Assembly (NCBI RefSeq): GCF_033898505.1
Contig: NZ_JAXAFK010000001.1
Span: forward strand, 1-64,000
Source: Pectobacterium carotovorum
GTDB lineage: Bacteria; Pseudomonadota; Gammaproteobacteria; Enterobacterales; Enterobacteriaceae
Reading direction: 5' to 3'
Length of the DNA stretch: 64,000 bases
Under the pieces are notes generated by a model. It was given only the letters and a program-made list of their open reading frames with translations. It had not been told where the DNA came from and ran no database searches. A program made the translations under genes and the position numbers. Shown here in pieces: positions 9,268 through 18,498 of this stretch. The stretch's first letter is position 1. Each line of letters opens with the position of its first letter.

Positions 9268-9879
9268 ATGAATTTTCGCCCGCTGGGTTTATCGCTGGTG
9301 CTGGGTTTACCGCTGTTGCTGAGTGGATGCAGCACGCTTTCCAATTTCTCCTGGTCCAGCCTGTCGCCGTTTAACTGGTTCGGCAGTTCGCTGGAGGTGA
9401 CCGATGCGGGTGTCGGTGGCATTAATGCCGGTACGCCATTGTCCGAAGGGGCGCTACAGAGCGCGCTGGATGGTGGTTATCAACTGCGTAGCGGAATGGG
9501 TACCTCCAACGGTCAACTGGTCGCGTTTTATCAGGCGCTGGATGGTAAAGAAGTGAAGATGATCATCAGCGGCCAGCCGAAGGGCAGCGTACGCAAAGTT
9601 GAGGTCATGGATCCAGCGATTGGCAGCGCAGGCGGTGTGAAAATTGGTGATGTTTTTAGCAATACCTACAGCAAAGCGTTTGAATCCTGCCAGTTAGGGC
9701 AAGGTGATGATGCGCAGAGCGTAGAATGTGCCGCCCCGCAGAGTACGCATATCAGCTACGTCTATTCCGGCGAATGGAGCGGCCCGGAAGGCTTGATGCC
9801 GCCGGACGATATTCTGAAGACCTGGAAAGTGAGCAAAATAGTGTGGCACGCGCAGGCGCGTAACACATCCGCTTTATAA
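9268..9879 (+). CDS. yfeY: Outer-membrane lipoprotein YfeY
   Basis: A 203-residue lipoprotein of the YfeY family, a small sigma-E-associated group in E. coli with no known biochemical role. The signal peptide ends in lipobox LLSGC (lipidated Cys at residue 21), and the segment FSWSSLSPFNWFGSSLEV after it is the family's most conserved part. The ATG at 9268 has GAGG upstream (AGGAGTACATGCT). It sits directly upstream of yfeX, as in E. coli, but a terminator separates them. I could not pick out a convincing sigma-E promoter by eye. Confidence 0.87.
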   Translation: MNFRPLGLSLVLGLPLLLSGCSTLSNFSWSSLSPFNWFGSSLEVTDAGVGGINAGTPLSEGALQSALDGGYQLRSGMGTSNGQLVAFYQALDGKEVKMIISGQPKGSVRKVEVMDPAIGSAGGVKIGDVFSNTYSKAFESCQLGQGDDAQSVECAAPQSTHISYVYSGEWSGPEGLMPPDDILKTWKVSKIVWHAQARNTSAL

Positions 9880-9926
9880 AAGGGTGTCTCGTAACGGACT
9901 AATTTGTCTTTACGCAAGGTAAAAGT

Positions 9927-9970
9927 CAGGCGGCTTCCGGTATGATACCTGAGCCGCCTGATATCTTTTT
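9927..9970 (+). terminator. Intrinsic terminator after yfeY
   Basis: A 9-bp stem CAGGCGGCT/AGCCGCCTG with a 16-nt loop; the T-run (ATATCTTTTT) follows. Confidence 0.75.
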
Positions 9971-10046
9971 CGGTATCCGTATTCGGTATCACGACCGTAG
10001 TAAAGCATAACAACAAAAGAAAAAACTGACGCTTGAGGAAGCAGAA

Positions 10047-10946
10047 ATGACACCAATTCAAAGCGGTATTTTATTGGAACACCGCCGTTTTGCCATTTTT
10101 ATGGAAGCGATGATTCAGGGAGAGTTTGATGCTATCCGGCAGGGATGCAAAAAATTCTGTCAGACATTACAAGCGTTACAGCAGCAGTATCCCGACGCGG
10201 GATTAGGCGCGGTGCTGGCATTTGGCAACGATGTCTGGCGCGATCTGGACTGCAACCGCGGCGCAGAGGAACTCAAGCCCTTTACGCCGTTGGGCAACGG
10301 GCTCGCTCCTGCCACGCAGCGCGATCTGCTGATCCATATCCAATCGCTGCGCCATGATGTGAACTTCACGCTGGCTCAGGCGGCGCTGGCCGCATTTGGT
10401 GGGGCGATTCGTATCGAGGAAGAGACGCACGGCTTCCGCTGGGTGGAAGATCGCGATCTCAGTGGTTTCGTTGACGGCACGGAAAACCCGCAGGGCGATG
10501 CCCGCCATGCCGTGGCGATTATCCCAGAAGGCCAGCCGGATGCGGGCGGCAGCTACGTGTTTACCCAACGTTGGGAACACAATCTGAAGCAGTTGCAGCG
10601 TTTTAGCGTGGAACAGCAAGAGCAGATGATCGGGCGCACGAAGCGGGATAACGAAGAGTTGTCTTCCGATGAACGCCCTGTGACATCGCATCTCAGCCGC
10701 GTGGATTTAAAGGAAGACGGCAAAGGGCTGAAAATTCTGCGCCAGAGCCTGCCTTATGGCACCGCGAGCGGAAAAAACGGGCTCTATTTTGTCGCCTACT
10801 GCGCACGTTTGCATAATATTGAGCAGCAGTTGCTGAGCATGTTCGGCGATCGTGACGGTAAACGTGATGAGATGCTGCGCTTTACGCGTGCCGTCAGCGG
10901 CAGCTACTTCTTCGCGCCGTCTCTGGATCAGCTTTTATCGCTGTAA
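10047..10946 (+). CDS. yfeX: Dye-decolourising (porphyrinogen) peroxidase YfeX
   Basis: A 299-residue DyP-type haem peroxidase. The hallmark GxxDG motif is GFVDG at residues 139-143, with the catalytic Asp, and the proximal haem ligand is predicted at His215 in [10 protein letters not shown]. The C-terminus [13 protein letters not shown] is typical. E. coli YfeX oxidises porphyrinogens and was once proposed to release iron from haem; the cytoplasmic location fits the lack of a signal peptide. It lies close to the iron-acquisition locus, though in its own transcription unit between two terminators. Length is normal for the family. Confidence 0.93.
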   Translation: MTPIQSGILLEHRRFAIFMEAMIQGEFDAIRQGCKKFCQTLQALQQQYPDAGLGAVLAFGNDVWRDLDCNRGAEELKPFTPLGNGLAPATQRDLLIHIQSLRHDVNFTLAQAALAAFGGAIRIEEETHGFRWVEDRDLSGFVDGTENPQGDARHAVAIIPEGQPDAGGSYVFTQRWEHNLKQLQRFSVEQQEQMIGRTKRDNEELSSDERPVTSHLSRVDLKEDGKGLKILRQSLPYGTASGKNGLYFVAYCARLHNIEQQLLSMFGDRDGKRDEMLRFTRAVSGSYFFAPSLDQLLSL

Positions 10947-10964
10947 GATCCAACGCGTTTTCCT

Positions 10965-10998
10965 GATGCCTGTACCTGCGCAGGCATCCATTCTTTTC
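10965..10998 (+). terminator. Hairpin terminator after yfeX
   Basis: An 8-bp stem GATGCCTG/CAGGCATC with an 8-nt loop, then a T-rich stretch (CATTCTTTTC). Confidence 0.65.
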
Positions 10999-11257
10999 AA
11001 TTCTCTCCGTTCTCAACGTTTCACTTCCCGTCAGGCTATTTGATCGCGCCTTTTTTTACGTTTCTCTTGCCTCGGGGTTATGCCCTTTAGCGCTTAAAAA
11101 GCCCGAAATGTTATATATAAAGGTTATATGTTAACCGTCACTTCCCCCTACACTGAGTTGCGCTGACAAGTGCATTTTTTCAAAAAACGGCTATGCAAAC
11201 GATAGATCCCCCATAACAAAGCCTACCGAATAGGCGCTAACTCTGGCAGGACATAAG
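10999..11257 (+). promoter_or_regulatory. cysP leader and promoter region
   Basis: Part of a 311-bp space without a gene. AT-rich sequence around 11110-11140 (TTATATATAAAGGTTATATG) looks like a promoter with an activator site, and cysP genes are normally activated by CysB. I cannot place a CysB site exactly. TGGCAGGA at 11244-11251 is the cysP ribosome-binding site. Confidence 0.4.
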
Positions 11258-12286
11258 ATGAATCACGTACAGGTGAAAGGCTGGCTGGTGAAAGGTTCTC
11301 TGGCGCTGTCATTGCTGCTGGGTGGGCAGAGCGCTGTCTCCGCTACCGAGCTGCTGAACAGCTCTTATGATGTGTCACGTGAGCTCTTTGTTGCGCTCAA
11401 TCCCGGTTTTGAAAAACAGTGGCTGTCGCAGCATCCTAACGATCCGCTGACGATCAAACAGTCGCATGCCGGCTCGTCTAAGCAAGCGCTGGCTATTCTG
11501 CAAGGCCTGAAGGCCGATGTCGTGACCTATAACCAGGTGACGGACGTCCAGATCCTGCACGATCGCGGGCAGTTGATTCCCGCCGATTGGCAAGCGCGTT
11601 TACCGAATAACAGCTCTCCATTCTACTCCACCATGGCGTTTCTGGTTCGCAAAGGCAACCCTAAAGGGATTCACGATTGGAACGATCTGGTGCGTGATGA
11701 CGTTAAGCTGATTTTCCCGAATCCGAAAACCTCCGGCAATGCCCGTTACACCTACCTTGCGGCCTGGGGCGCGACCAGTAAAGCCAACGGTGGCGATGAG
11801 GCCAAAACTCGCGAGTGGGTAAAGCGCTTTCTGGCGAACGTCGCGGTATTTGATACCGGCGGCCGTGGCGCAACCACCACGTTTGTGGAGCGCCAGTTGG
11901 GCGATGTGCTGATCAGCTTTGAATCCGAGGTGAATAACATTCGCAACCAGTACGGCGCTGAGAACTACGAGGTGATCGTCCCGAAGGTCAACGTGCTGGC
12001 GGAGTTCCCCGTGGCGTGGATCGACAAGAATGTCGAGAAGAATGGCACCGAGCAGGCGGCAAAAACCTATCTGAATTATCTGTATAGCCCGGAGGCGCAG
12101 AAAATCATTACCGACTTTTACTACCGTGTGAATAACCCTGAATTGACGCAAACGCTGAAATCCCGCTTCCCGGAGACTACTTTATTCCGGGTGGAAGATC
12201 AGTTTGGAACGTGGCCGCAGGTGATGAAAACCCACTTCGACACCGGTGGTGAGCTGGATAAACTGCTGGCGGCTGGTCGTCAGTAA
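11258..12286 (+). CDS. cysP: Periplasmic thiosulfate/sulfate-binding protein CysP
   Basis: A 342-residue solute-binding protein that delivers thiosulfate and sulfate to the CysTW permease. The signal peptide covers residues 1 to about 29 (ending SAVSA). The mature start [16 protein letters not shown] and the sulfate-loop segment HAGSSKQA are characteristic of CysP/Sbp; the family's inner motif GRGATTTF is also present. First gene of a tightly packed operon: its TAA overlaps the cysT ATG by one base. Confidence 0.95.
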   Translation: MNHVQVKGWLVKGSLALSLLLGGQSAVSATELLNSSYDVSRELFVALNPGFEKQWLSQHPNDPLTIKQSHAGSSKQALAILQGLKADVVTYNQVTDVQILHDRGQLIPADWQARLPNNSSPFYSTMAFLVRKGNPKGIHDWNDLVRDDVKLIFPNPKTSGNARYTYLAAWGATSKANGGDEAKTREWVKRFLANVAVFDTGGRGATTTFVERQLGDVLISFESEVNNIRNQYGAENYEVIVPKVNVLAEFPVAWIDKNVEKNGTEQAAKTYLNYLYSPEAQKIITDFYYRVNNPELTQTLKSRFPETTLFRVEDQFGTWPQVMKTHFDTGGELDKLLAAGRQ

Positions 12287-13140
12287 TGTCTTTAGGGCCG
12301 GGTAATCTGTTTTCTGGTTCAGGTAAACGGGTGCTGCCGGGATTCGCATTGAGTCTGGGCAGCAGTCTGCTGTTCGTTTGTCTGATTCTGTTACTGCCTT
12401 TAAGCGCGCTGGTGATGCAGCTTTCAGAAATGAGTCTGGCGCAGTACTGGGCGGTGATTTCCAATCCGCAGGTGGTGGCGGCTTACAAAGTAACGCTCTT
12501 GGCGGCAGGGCTGGCGACGGTATTTAATGCGGGATTTGGCCTGTTAATGGCGTGGATTCTGACGCGTTATCGCTTTCCCGGACGAGCCCTGCTGGACGGG
12601 CTGATGGACTTACCCTTTGCGCTTCCCACGGCTGTGGCTGGACTAACGCTGGCCGCGCTATTTTCAACCACTGGCTGGTATGGGGCATGGCTGGCTGAAT
12701 TCGGTATCAAGGTGTCGTACACCTGGCTGGGGATTGCGGTGGCGATGGCGTTCACCAGTATTCCTTTTGTGGTGCGTACCGTTCAGCCTGTGCTGGAAGA
12801 ATTGGGGCCAGAATACGAAGAGGCGGCGCAGACCCTGGGGGCGAATCGCTGGCAGTGTTTTCGCTATGTCATTTTACCGGAATTAACTCCGGCGCTCTTA
12901 ACGGGCACCGCGATGTCGTTTGCCCGCAGCCTGGGTGAATTTGGCGCGGTCATCTTTATTGCAGGGAATATCGCCTGGCAGACGGAAGTTGTTTCGCTGA
13001 TGATTTTTATCCGCTTGCAGGAGTTTGATTTCCCTGCCGCGAGCGCGATTGCTTCCGTTGTGTTAGCGGCTTCCTTATTAATACTGTTCGCCGTCAATGT
13101 GCTGCAAAGCCGTTTTGGCCAACGGACCCGGAGCGTGTAA
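12286..13140 (+). CDS. cysT: Sulfate/thiosulfate ABC permease CysT (CysU)
   Basis: A 284-residue inner-membrane permease with about six helices, the first at residues 20-40. The EAA loop that docks the ATPase reads EEAAQTLGANRWQCFRYVILP (positions about 184-204). It forms a heterodimeric channel with CysW. It starts on the last base of the cysP stop, and its own stop overlaps cysW by one base, so translation is coupled. Its normal ATPase partner CysA is not encoded in this operon. Confidence 0.95.
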   Translation: MSLGPGNLFSGSGKRVLPGFALSLGSSLLFVCLILLLPLSALVMQLSEMSLAQYWAVISNPQVVAAYKVTLLAAGLATVFNAGFGLLMAWILTRYRFPGRALLDGLMDLPFALPTAVAGLTLAALFSTTGWYGAWLAEFGIKVSYTWLGIAVAMAFTSIPFVVRTVQPVLEELGPEYEEAAQTLGANRWQCFRYVILPELTPALLTGTAMSFARSLGEFGAVIFIAGNIAWQTEVVSLMIFIRLQEFDFPAASAIASVVLAASLLILFAVNVLQSRFGQRTRSV

Positions 13141-14033
13141 TGGCTGAGATTCCTACCGTGAAGACTCGGCGTCAGGCTCATCCTGTTCGGCAGGAACGCA
13201 ACCGGGGGAGGGCAGCGCTGATTGCGCTGGGCGTGATATTATCGCTCATCATGCTGGTCATCCCTTTGGTGTCAATTTTTGCCGCGGCGCTGGCGCACGG
13301 GCTGGGGGGCGTCTGGCGTAACCTGAGCGATCCTGACATGCTGCATGCGATTGGCCTCACGCTGCTGGTGGTCGCGATTGTTGTACCGGTAAATCTGGTC
13401 TTTGGCACGCTGCTGGCGTGGCTGGTCACGCGCTTTCAGTTTCCGGGGCGGCAACTGCTGCTCACGCTGATCGACATTCCTTTTGCCGTCTCGCCGGTGG
13501 TCGCGGGTTTACTGTATCTGCTTTTTTACAGCACCAACGGGCCGGTTGGCGGCTGGCTGGATGAGCAGGGGATACAGCTGATGTTTGCCTGGCCGGGCAT
13601 CGCGCTGGTGACCATATTCGTGACCTGCCCGTTTATGGTCAGGGAGCTGGTTCCGGTGATGATGAGTCAGGGCAGTCAGGAAGAAGAGGCTGCCGTGCTG
13701 CTTGGTGCCTCGGGCTGGCAGGTGTTCTATCGGGTGACGCTACCGAATATTCGCTGGGCGCTGTTGTATGGCGTGGTGTTGACGAATGCCAGAGCGATTG
13801 GCGAGTTTGGCGCGGTATCCGTGGTGTCGGGGGCGATTCGCGGTGAAACCTATACGCTGCCGCTTCAGGTTGAATTGCTGCATCAGGATTATAACAGCGT
13901 AGGGGCGTTTACTGCGGCGGCGCTGTTAACCGTGATGGCGATCCTGACGCTGTTCATCAAAAGCGCTTTGCAGTGGCGAGTGAAGCGGCAAATGGCGCAA
14001 GGGCGGGAACAGAATCCGCCTGAAAAGCAGTAA
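13140..14033 (+). CDS. cysW: Sulfate/thiosulfate ABC permease CysW
   Basis: A 297-residue permease partner of CysT with six predicted helices after a basic cytoplasmic N-terminus of about 25 residues. The EAA docking loop is EEEAAVLLGASGWQVFYRVTLP. In E. coli the next gene is cysA, the ATPase; here the next gene is cysM, 174 bp downstream, with no trace of cysA between them. The permease still keeps its ATPase-docking loop, so a CysA made elsewhere is expected. Confidence 0.95.
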   Translation: MAEIPTVKTRRQAHPVRQERNRGRAALIALGVILSLIMLVIPLVSIFAAALAHGLGGVWRNLSDPDMLHAIGLTLLVVAIVVPVNLVFGTLLAWLVTRFQFPGRQLLLTLIDIPFAVSPVVAGLLYLLFYSTNGPVGGWLDEQGIQLMFAWPGIALVTIFVTCPFMVRELVPVMMSQGSQEEEAAVLLGASGWQVFYRVTLPNIRWALLYGVVLTNARAIGEFGAVSVVSGAIRGETYTLPLQVELLHQDYNSVGAFTAAALLTVMAILTLFIKSALQWRVKRQMAQGREQNPPEKQ

Positions 14034-14061
14034 ATTGAGATTGCTGGCAAAGTCAGATTTT

Positions 14062-14119
14062 AGGGGAAACACAGGGATGAGGTTCCCGTAGGGATACCTC
14101 GCCCTGTGGTAGCCCCGTG
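14062..14119. repeat. 58-bp dispersed hairpin repeat, copy B
   Basis: Inverted copy of 9073-9130, about 86% identical by eye (starting AGGGGAAACACAGGGATGAG). It occupies the cysW-cysM gap exactly where cysA is found in E. coli, and with copy A it brackets a 5-kb segment carrying yfeY, yfeX and cysPTW. Confidence 0.75.
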
Positions 14120-14207
14120 TATCTCGAATTAACCATCATGGGTTTGTCAGCAACGTTAATTTTATCGTTCACTCCGTAAGTGGGTGAGACTTTTTAGGAC
14201 TCAACTT

Positions 14208-15089
14208 GTGACAACGCTTGAGCAGTGTATTGGCAAGACCCCGCTGGTGAAATTGCAGCGCCTGACGCAGGGGTTGAACAGTGAAATCTGGCTGAAGCTG
14301 GAAGGGAATAACCCCGCCGGATCGGTAAAAGATCGGGCCGCGTTTTCTATGATCCAGCAGGCAGAGAATCGCGGTGACATTACTCCCGGCGATCGGTTGA
14401 TCGAGGCGACCAGCGGGAATACCGGCATTGCACTGGCGATGATTGCGGCAGTAAAGGGTTATCGGTTACGTCTGCTGATGCCGGACAATATGAGCTATGA
14501 ACGTCAGACTGCGATGCGCGCGTATGGCGCAGAGCTGGTTTTGGTGAATCGCAAGCTGGGGATGGAAGGGGCGCGGGATCGTGCAAAACAGATGGTGCTG
14601 GCGGGAGAGGGGAAAACGCTCGATCAGTTCAATAACCCGGACAATTCGCTGGCGCACTTTCTCACGACTGGCCCGGAGATCTGGCAGCAGACGGCGGGCA
14701 AACTGACCCACTTTATCTCCAGCATGGGAACGACCGGTACGATTTCCGGCGTCAGCCGCTATCTGAAGCAGCAGAATTCGGCAATCTGCACGGTCGGGCT
14801 ACAGCCTGCGGAAGGCAGCCACATTCCCGGTATTCGCCGCTGGACGCCAGATTATATGCCGGGCATTTTCCGCGCCGATCTGGTCGATCGTATTTTGGAT
14901 ATGACGCAGACCGACGCCGAGAATACGCTGCGGCAGTTGGCGCGTCAGGAAGGCATCTTCTGCGGCGTCAGTTCCGGTGGTGCGGTGGCGGGCGCGCTGC
15001 AGATCGCAGCGGAAAACCCCGGCAGCGTGATTGTGGCAATCGCCTGCGATCGCGGCGATCGGTATCTGTCCACCGGGGTCTTTGACTGA
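14208..15089 (+). CDS. cysM: Cysteine synthase B CysM
   Basis: A 293-residue PLP enzyme that makes cysteine from O-acetylserine and sulfide, or S-sulfocysteine from thiosulfate. The PLP lysine lies in NPAGSVKDRAA, the phosphate-binding loop is TSGNTG, and the C-terminus DRGDRYLSTGVF is typical. An upstream GTG at 14184 is open, but the GTG at 14208 (VTTLEQCIGKTPLVKL, matching E. coli MSTLEQTIG) has AGGA 8 nt before it. Thiosulfate use fits its place after cysPTW. Its stop is only 3 bp from the stop of the convergent macB. Confidence 0.94.
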   Translation: MTTLEQCIGKTPLVKLQRLTQGLNSEIWLKLEGNNPAGSVKDRAAFSMIQQAENRGDITPGDRLIEATSGNTGIALAMIAAVKGYRLRLLMPDNMSYERQTAMRAYGAELVLVNRKLGMEGARDRAKQMVLAGEGKTLDQFNNPDNSLAHFLTTGPEIWQQTAGKLTHFISSMGTTGTISGVSRYLKQQNSAICTVGLQPAEGSHIPGIRRWTPDYMPGIFRADLVDRILDMTQTDAENTLRQLARQEGIFCGVSSGGAVAGALQIAAENPGSVIVAIACDRGDRYLSTGVFD

Positions 15090-15092
15090 TTG

Positions 15093-17045
15093 CTATTCTC
15101 GCTCCAGCGCGTGAATCGGTTCCATCCGCGCCGCACGGCGGGCGGGGAAGAAGCCGAAGATAATGCCGATCAGGCTGGAGCACAGGAATGCAGCAATAAT
15201 CGAGGAGCTGGAATAGATCATCGCAAAATTGCTGCTGAACTGTGCGAACAGTACGCCGATAGCCAGCGACAACCCCACGCCGATGATGCCGCCGAACAGG
15301 CAAACCAGTACGGCTTCGATCAGAAACTGCTGCATGATATCGCTGGTGCGCGCGCCGACCGCCATACGGACTCCGATCTCTCGGGTTCGTTCGGTGACGG
15401 AGACCAGCATGATGTTCATCACACCGATACCGCCGACCAGCAGCGAGATCAGCGCGATCATCGACACCAGTAGCGTAAGCGTGGTGGTGGTTTTCTCGAT
15501 CATCTGACGGATGCTGTCCGTGTTCATGATAAAGAAATCTTTCGTACCGTGCCGCTGCGTCAGCAGAGCGGTGATGCTTTTCTCCGCGACGTTCATATCG
15601 ATATTGTCTTTCACCCGCACCGTGATGCTTTTCAGGTAGGACTGCCCGACCATGCGCTTCATTACTGTGGTGTACGGTACCCAGACATTCAGATTTTCAT
15701 CGCTGCCGAAGCCGCCCTGATTCTTGCTGACGACGCCGATAATCCGAACGGGCAGCGAGCCTAGTAGAATCACTTGTCCAATGGGATCTTCACCGTGGGG
15801 AAAGAGCTTGTTAAGCGTGTTTTTATCAATCACCGCGTCCTGCGTCAGTTCATCGACGCTGCTGCGAGGGAAAAGCACGCCGCGTTGCAGGGTGTAGCCA
15901 CGCACGGTGAAGAACTGTTCGCCAACCCCGGAAACGCTGGCGGAAACGGCAATGTTGCCGTAACGCATCGTTACGCTGGTGGAGATAGAAGGCGTGACGC
16001 TATGCACGTAGGGCTGCTGTGTCAGCGGCTGAATATCGCTGGCCCGCAGCGTTTGGATGGCGCTGGCATCCATGTCGCCGAAGTCTTTTCCGGGGAAAAT
16101 TTCCAGCGTGCTGGTGCCCATTGAGTTGATGTCGGCCAGCACTTGCTCCTGTGAGCCTTTTCCCAGGGCGACCACCGAGACGACGGATGCGATGCCGATG
16201 ATAATGCCGAGCATGGTCAGAAAGGTGCGCATCCGCTGGGCATTCATTGCCAACAGCGCCATTTTAAACGCGTCAATAAAACGGTCTTTGAACTGATTCA
16301 GGGCCGAGGTTGCCGGAGAGCGGGTGGCTTCAGGCGACGGCGCAGTGGCCTCTTCGGGACGCGTTTGTCGATCGGCAATCACTTCGCCATCGCGCAGTTC
16401 GATGATGCGCTGAGCGTGCTCGGCAATCGTCATGTCGTGGGTGACGATCACGACCGTATTGCCCTGCCTGTGCAGGTCGCGAAGTATGCTCAGCACCTCG
16501 TTGCCACTGTGGGTGTCCAGTGCACCGGTGGGTTCATCCGCCAGAATAATACCGCCAGCGTTCATCAGCGCCCGCGCGATACTCACGCGCTGCTGCTGGC
16601 CGCCGGAAAGCTGGCTGGGGCGATAGTGGAGGCGATGTTCCAGCCCTAGCCGGGTTAACAGCTCCGCTGCCCGTTGACGGCGAGCCTGTCGGCTTTTACC
16701 GGCATAAATGGCCGGCACTTCGACATTCCCCAGCGCGCTGAGGTCGCCCAGCAGATGATAGCGTTGGAAAATAAAACCGAAATGCTCGCGACGTAGTTCT
16801 GCTAACTGGTCGTTGTCCAGTTCGCCAACGGCGCGTCCTGCCACCTGATAATCCCCGGAGGACGGTTTATCCAGACAGCCGAGAATATTCATCAGCGTGG
16901 ATTTTCCCGATCCGGACGCGCCGACAATGGCCACCATTTCTCCCTGATTGATGGTCAGGTTGATGTCCTTGAGGACGGTGACGTCCTGTTCGCCGTTGGA
17001 GAAGCGGCGGGTAATGCCGGTCAGCTTAAGTAAGGATGTGGACAT
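15093..17045 (-). CDS. macB: Macrolide/peptide ABC exporter MacB
   Basis: A 650-residue fusion of an N-terminal ATPase and a mechanotransmission permease. Walker A is GASGSGKST, the signature [15 protein letters not shown] and Walker [12 protein letters not shown]. After a charged linker near 225-250 comes helix 1 ([21 protein letters not shown]), a large periplasmic domain, and three C-terminal helices. With MacA and an outer-membrane TolC it exports macrolides, lipopeptides or toxins from the periplasm. It starts 3 bp after macA ends, in one operon. Length matches E. coli MacB (648). Confidence 0.95.
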   Translation of the reverse strand: MSTSLLKLTGITRRFSNGEQDVTVLKDINLTINQGEMVAIVGASGSGKSTLMNILGCLDKPSSGDYQVAGRAVGELDNDQLAELRREHFGFIFQRYHLLGDLSALGNVEVPAIYAGKSRQARRQRAAELLTRLGLEHRLHYRPSQLSGGQQQRVSIARALMNAGGIILADEPTGALDTHSGNEVLSILRDLHRQGNTVVIVTHDMTIAEHAQRIIELRDGEVIADRQTRPEEATAPSPEATRSPATSALNQFKDRFIDAFKMALLAMNAQRMRTFLTMLGIIIGIASVVSVVALGKGSQEQVLADINSMGTSTLEIFPGKDFGDMDASAIQTLRASDIQPLTQQPYVHSVTPSISTSVTMRYGNIAVSASVSGVGEQFFTVRGYTLQRGVLFPRSSVDELTQDAVIDKNTLNKLFPHGEDPIGQVILLGSLPVRIIGVVSKNQGGFGSDENLNVWVPYTTVMKRMVGQSYLKSITVRVKDNIDMNVAEKSITALLTQRHGTKDFFIMNTDSIRQMIEKTTTTLTLLVSMIALISLLVGGIGVMNIMLVSVTERTREIGVRMAVGARTSDIMQQFLIEAVLVCLFGGIIGVGLSLAIGVLFAQFSSNFAMIYSSSSIIAAFLCSSLIGIIFGFFPARRAARMEPIHALERE

Positions 17046-17048
17046 GCG

Positions 17049-18248
17049 TTACATCCCCATCGGTGGGCCGGGATGCGTGGACGCGACATCACCGGATGAC
17101 GGGCTGACAACCACCTGTTCCCCCACGCTGAGCCCTGAACGGATCTGGGTGCGCACGTTATCATTGAGACCGAGCGTGACCAGACGCGATTCGACTTTCT
17201 TATTCGCATTAATGACCTGCACGTACCACATGCCATCACGCGAGGTTAACGCCGTCGCTGGGACGACAATGGCATTTTTCACCGAAGACAGCAGAATATA
17301 CACCTGTGCCGTCATGGAAATGCGCAATACGCCGTCAGGGTTTTTCACATCAAACAGGCCGTTGTAATAGATTGCCGTGCTGGATGATGAACTGGTGCTG
17401 CTGCTTGAACTGGATGAGGTTGTGGTGGAGTCCGTATTGATGGAATCCGGCGCGGGTTCAATCGAGCTCAGCGTGGCTTCGTAACGCTTATTCGGCTCGC
17501 CCAGAATACTGAACCACACGGGCATGCCGGTTTTCACCTTGACGACGTCGGCTTCTGAAATCTTCACCTTGATGGTCATGGTGTCCAGATTGGCGACTTT
17601 GGCAATGGTCGGCGTAGTCTGGATGGCGTTAACCGTTTGGCCCGCTTCAACAGGAATCGCCACCACGGTGCCATCCATCGGTGAGCGAATCTGGGTATAC
17701 CCCAGGTTAACCTTGGCGGTGTTGACGGTAATTTGTGCCTGAACGATCTGGGCGTCCAGCGCGTCGATATTGGCTCTGGTGGCATCCAGCGTGGCTTTCG
17801 CGCTATCGTAATCGGCCTGTGCGCCAACGCCGCGTTTCATTAACATTTGCTGGCGCTGCCAGCTTAATTCGTTGTTACGCAATTCCGCCAGTTTGGCGGC
17901 TCGCTGAGCCTGAATGTTTTTTAGCGCCGCTTCGCCATTTCTTAAGGTGTCCTGTTGGGTGAGGTCATCAATCTCGGCGATCAATTGCCCTTTTTTGACC
18001 TTATCGCCGAGTTCGACGTGCAGCGCTTTGATTTGTCCCGAGGCTTGAGCACCGACGCTGACCTGCTTCTGCGCCTCAATTTTGCCGTCAGCGAGTACCG
18101 TCTGTTCGAGATCTGCAATTTCTGCGGCGGTGGTTAGCGCGTTTGGTGCGGGCGCTGGCTTGTTGAAAAACAGGTGAATAAGCACGGCAGCGGCGATAAG
18201 ACCCAGCGCGATCGTCGTACGGCGTCGTGTAAAAAATCGTGATTGCAT
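17049..18248 (-). CDS. macA: Periplasmic adaptor MacA
   Basis: A 399-residue membrane-fusion protein linking MacB to TolC. It has an N-terminal membrane anchor (TIALGLIAAAVLIHLFF), the lipoyl half-motifs, an alpha-helical hairpin of about 80 residues, and a beta-barrel domain. Odd feature: a low-complexity run of about 20 residues, nearly all Ser and Thr, at roughly residues 272-292 just before TAIYYNGLF. E. coli MacA, as I recall it, has a short ordered loop there. First gene of macAB, transcribed divergently from the response regulator at 18499. Confidence 0.94.
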   Translation of the reverse strand: MQSRFFTRRRTTIALGLIAAAVLIHLFFNKPAPAPNALTTAAEIADLEQTVLADGKIEAQKQVSVGAQASGQIKALHVELGDKVKKGQLIAEIDDLTQQDTLRNGEAALKNIQAQRAAKLAELRNNELSWQRQQMLMKRGVGAQADYDSAKATLDATRANIDALDAQIVQAQITVNTAKVNLGYTQIRSPMDGTVVAIPVEAGQTVNAIQTTPTIAKVANLDTMTIKVKISEADVVKVKTGMPVWFSILGEPNKRYEATLSSIEPAPDSINTDSTTTSSSSSSSTSSSSSTAIYYNGLFDVKNPDGVLRISMTAQVYILLSSVKNAIVVPATALTSRDGMWYVQVINANKKVESRLVTLGLNDNVRTQIRSGLSVGEQVVVSPSSGDVASTHPGPPMGM

Positions 18249-18413
18249 CAGGGGAAGTCGTCCTTAATGAATGCATTTGAACGGAAATAAATAACGCAGG
18301 TGAGTAATTTACCCCGAGTCCGTAAAGGTAGCGGTAATCTTTGCTCAAAGAAATGGTAAGGATTAAGTAAATCTGGCTGCGAATATTAACGCCAAGCCTG
18401 AGAATACAACATC

Positions 18414-18477
18414 TATACCCGTCATACTTCAAGCGATATGTGCATTTTTTTCCGCAACTCGAATTATGTAGGGTATA
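18414..18477. repeat. Internally deleted ERIC element (64 bp)
   Basis: Both ERIC ends are present (TATACCCGTCATACTTCAAG and CAACTCGAATTATGTAGGGT) while the middle half is gone. It ends 21 bp before the response-regulator ATG and lies in the macA/regulator divergent promoter region. Confidence 0.8.
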
Positions 18478-18498
18478 CCCGATTAATGAGGACAGGAT

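Noticed and set aside
9120..9374. 84-residue plus-strand frame before yfeY
   Set aside because: Overlaps the repeat and the yfeY 5' end in another frame; no ribosome-binding site or family.
14034..14207. Remnant of cysA between cysW and cysM
   Set aside because: No Walker or signature-like fragment in any frame; the gap is a hairpin repeat plus the cysM leader.
15090..15473. 127-residue open frame antisense to macB
   Set aside because: Fully inside macB on the opposite strand, His/Asp/Gln-rich composition typical of a shadow frame.
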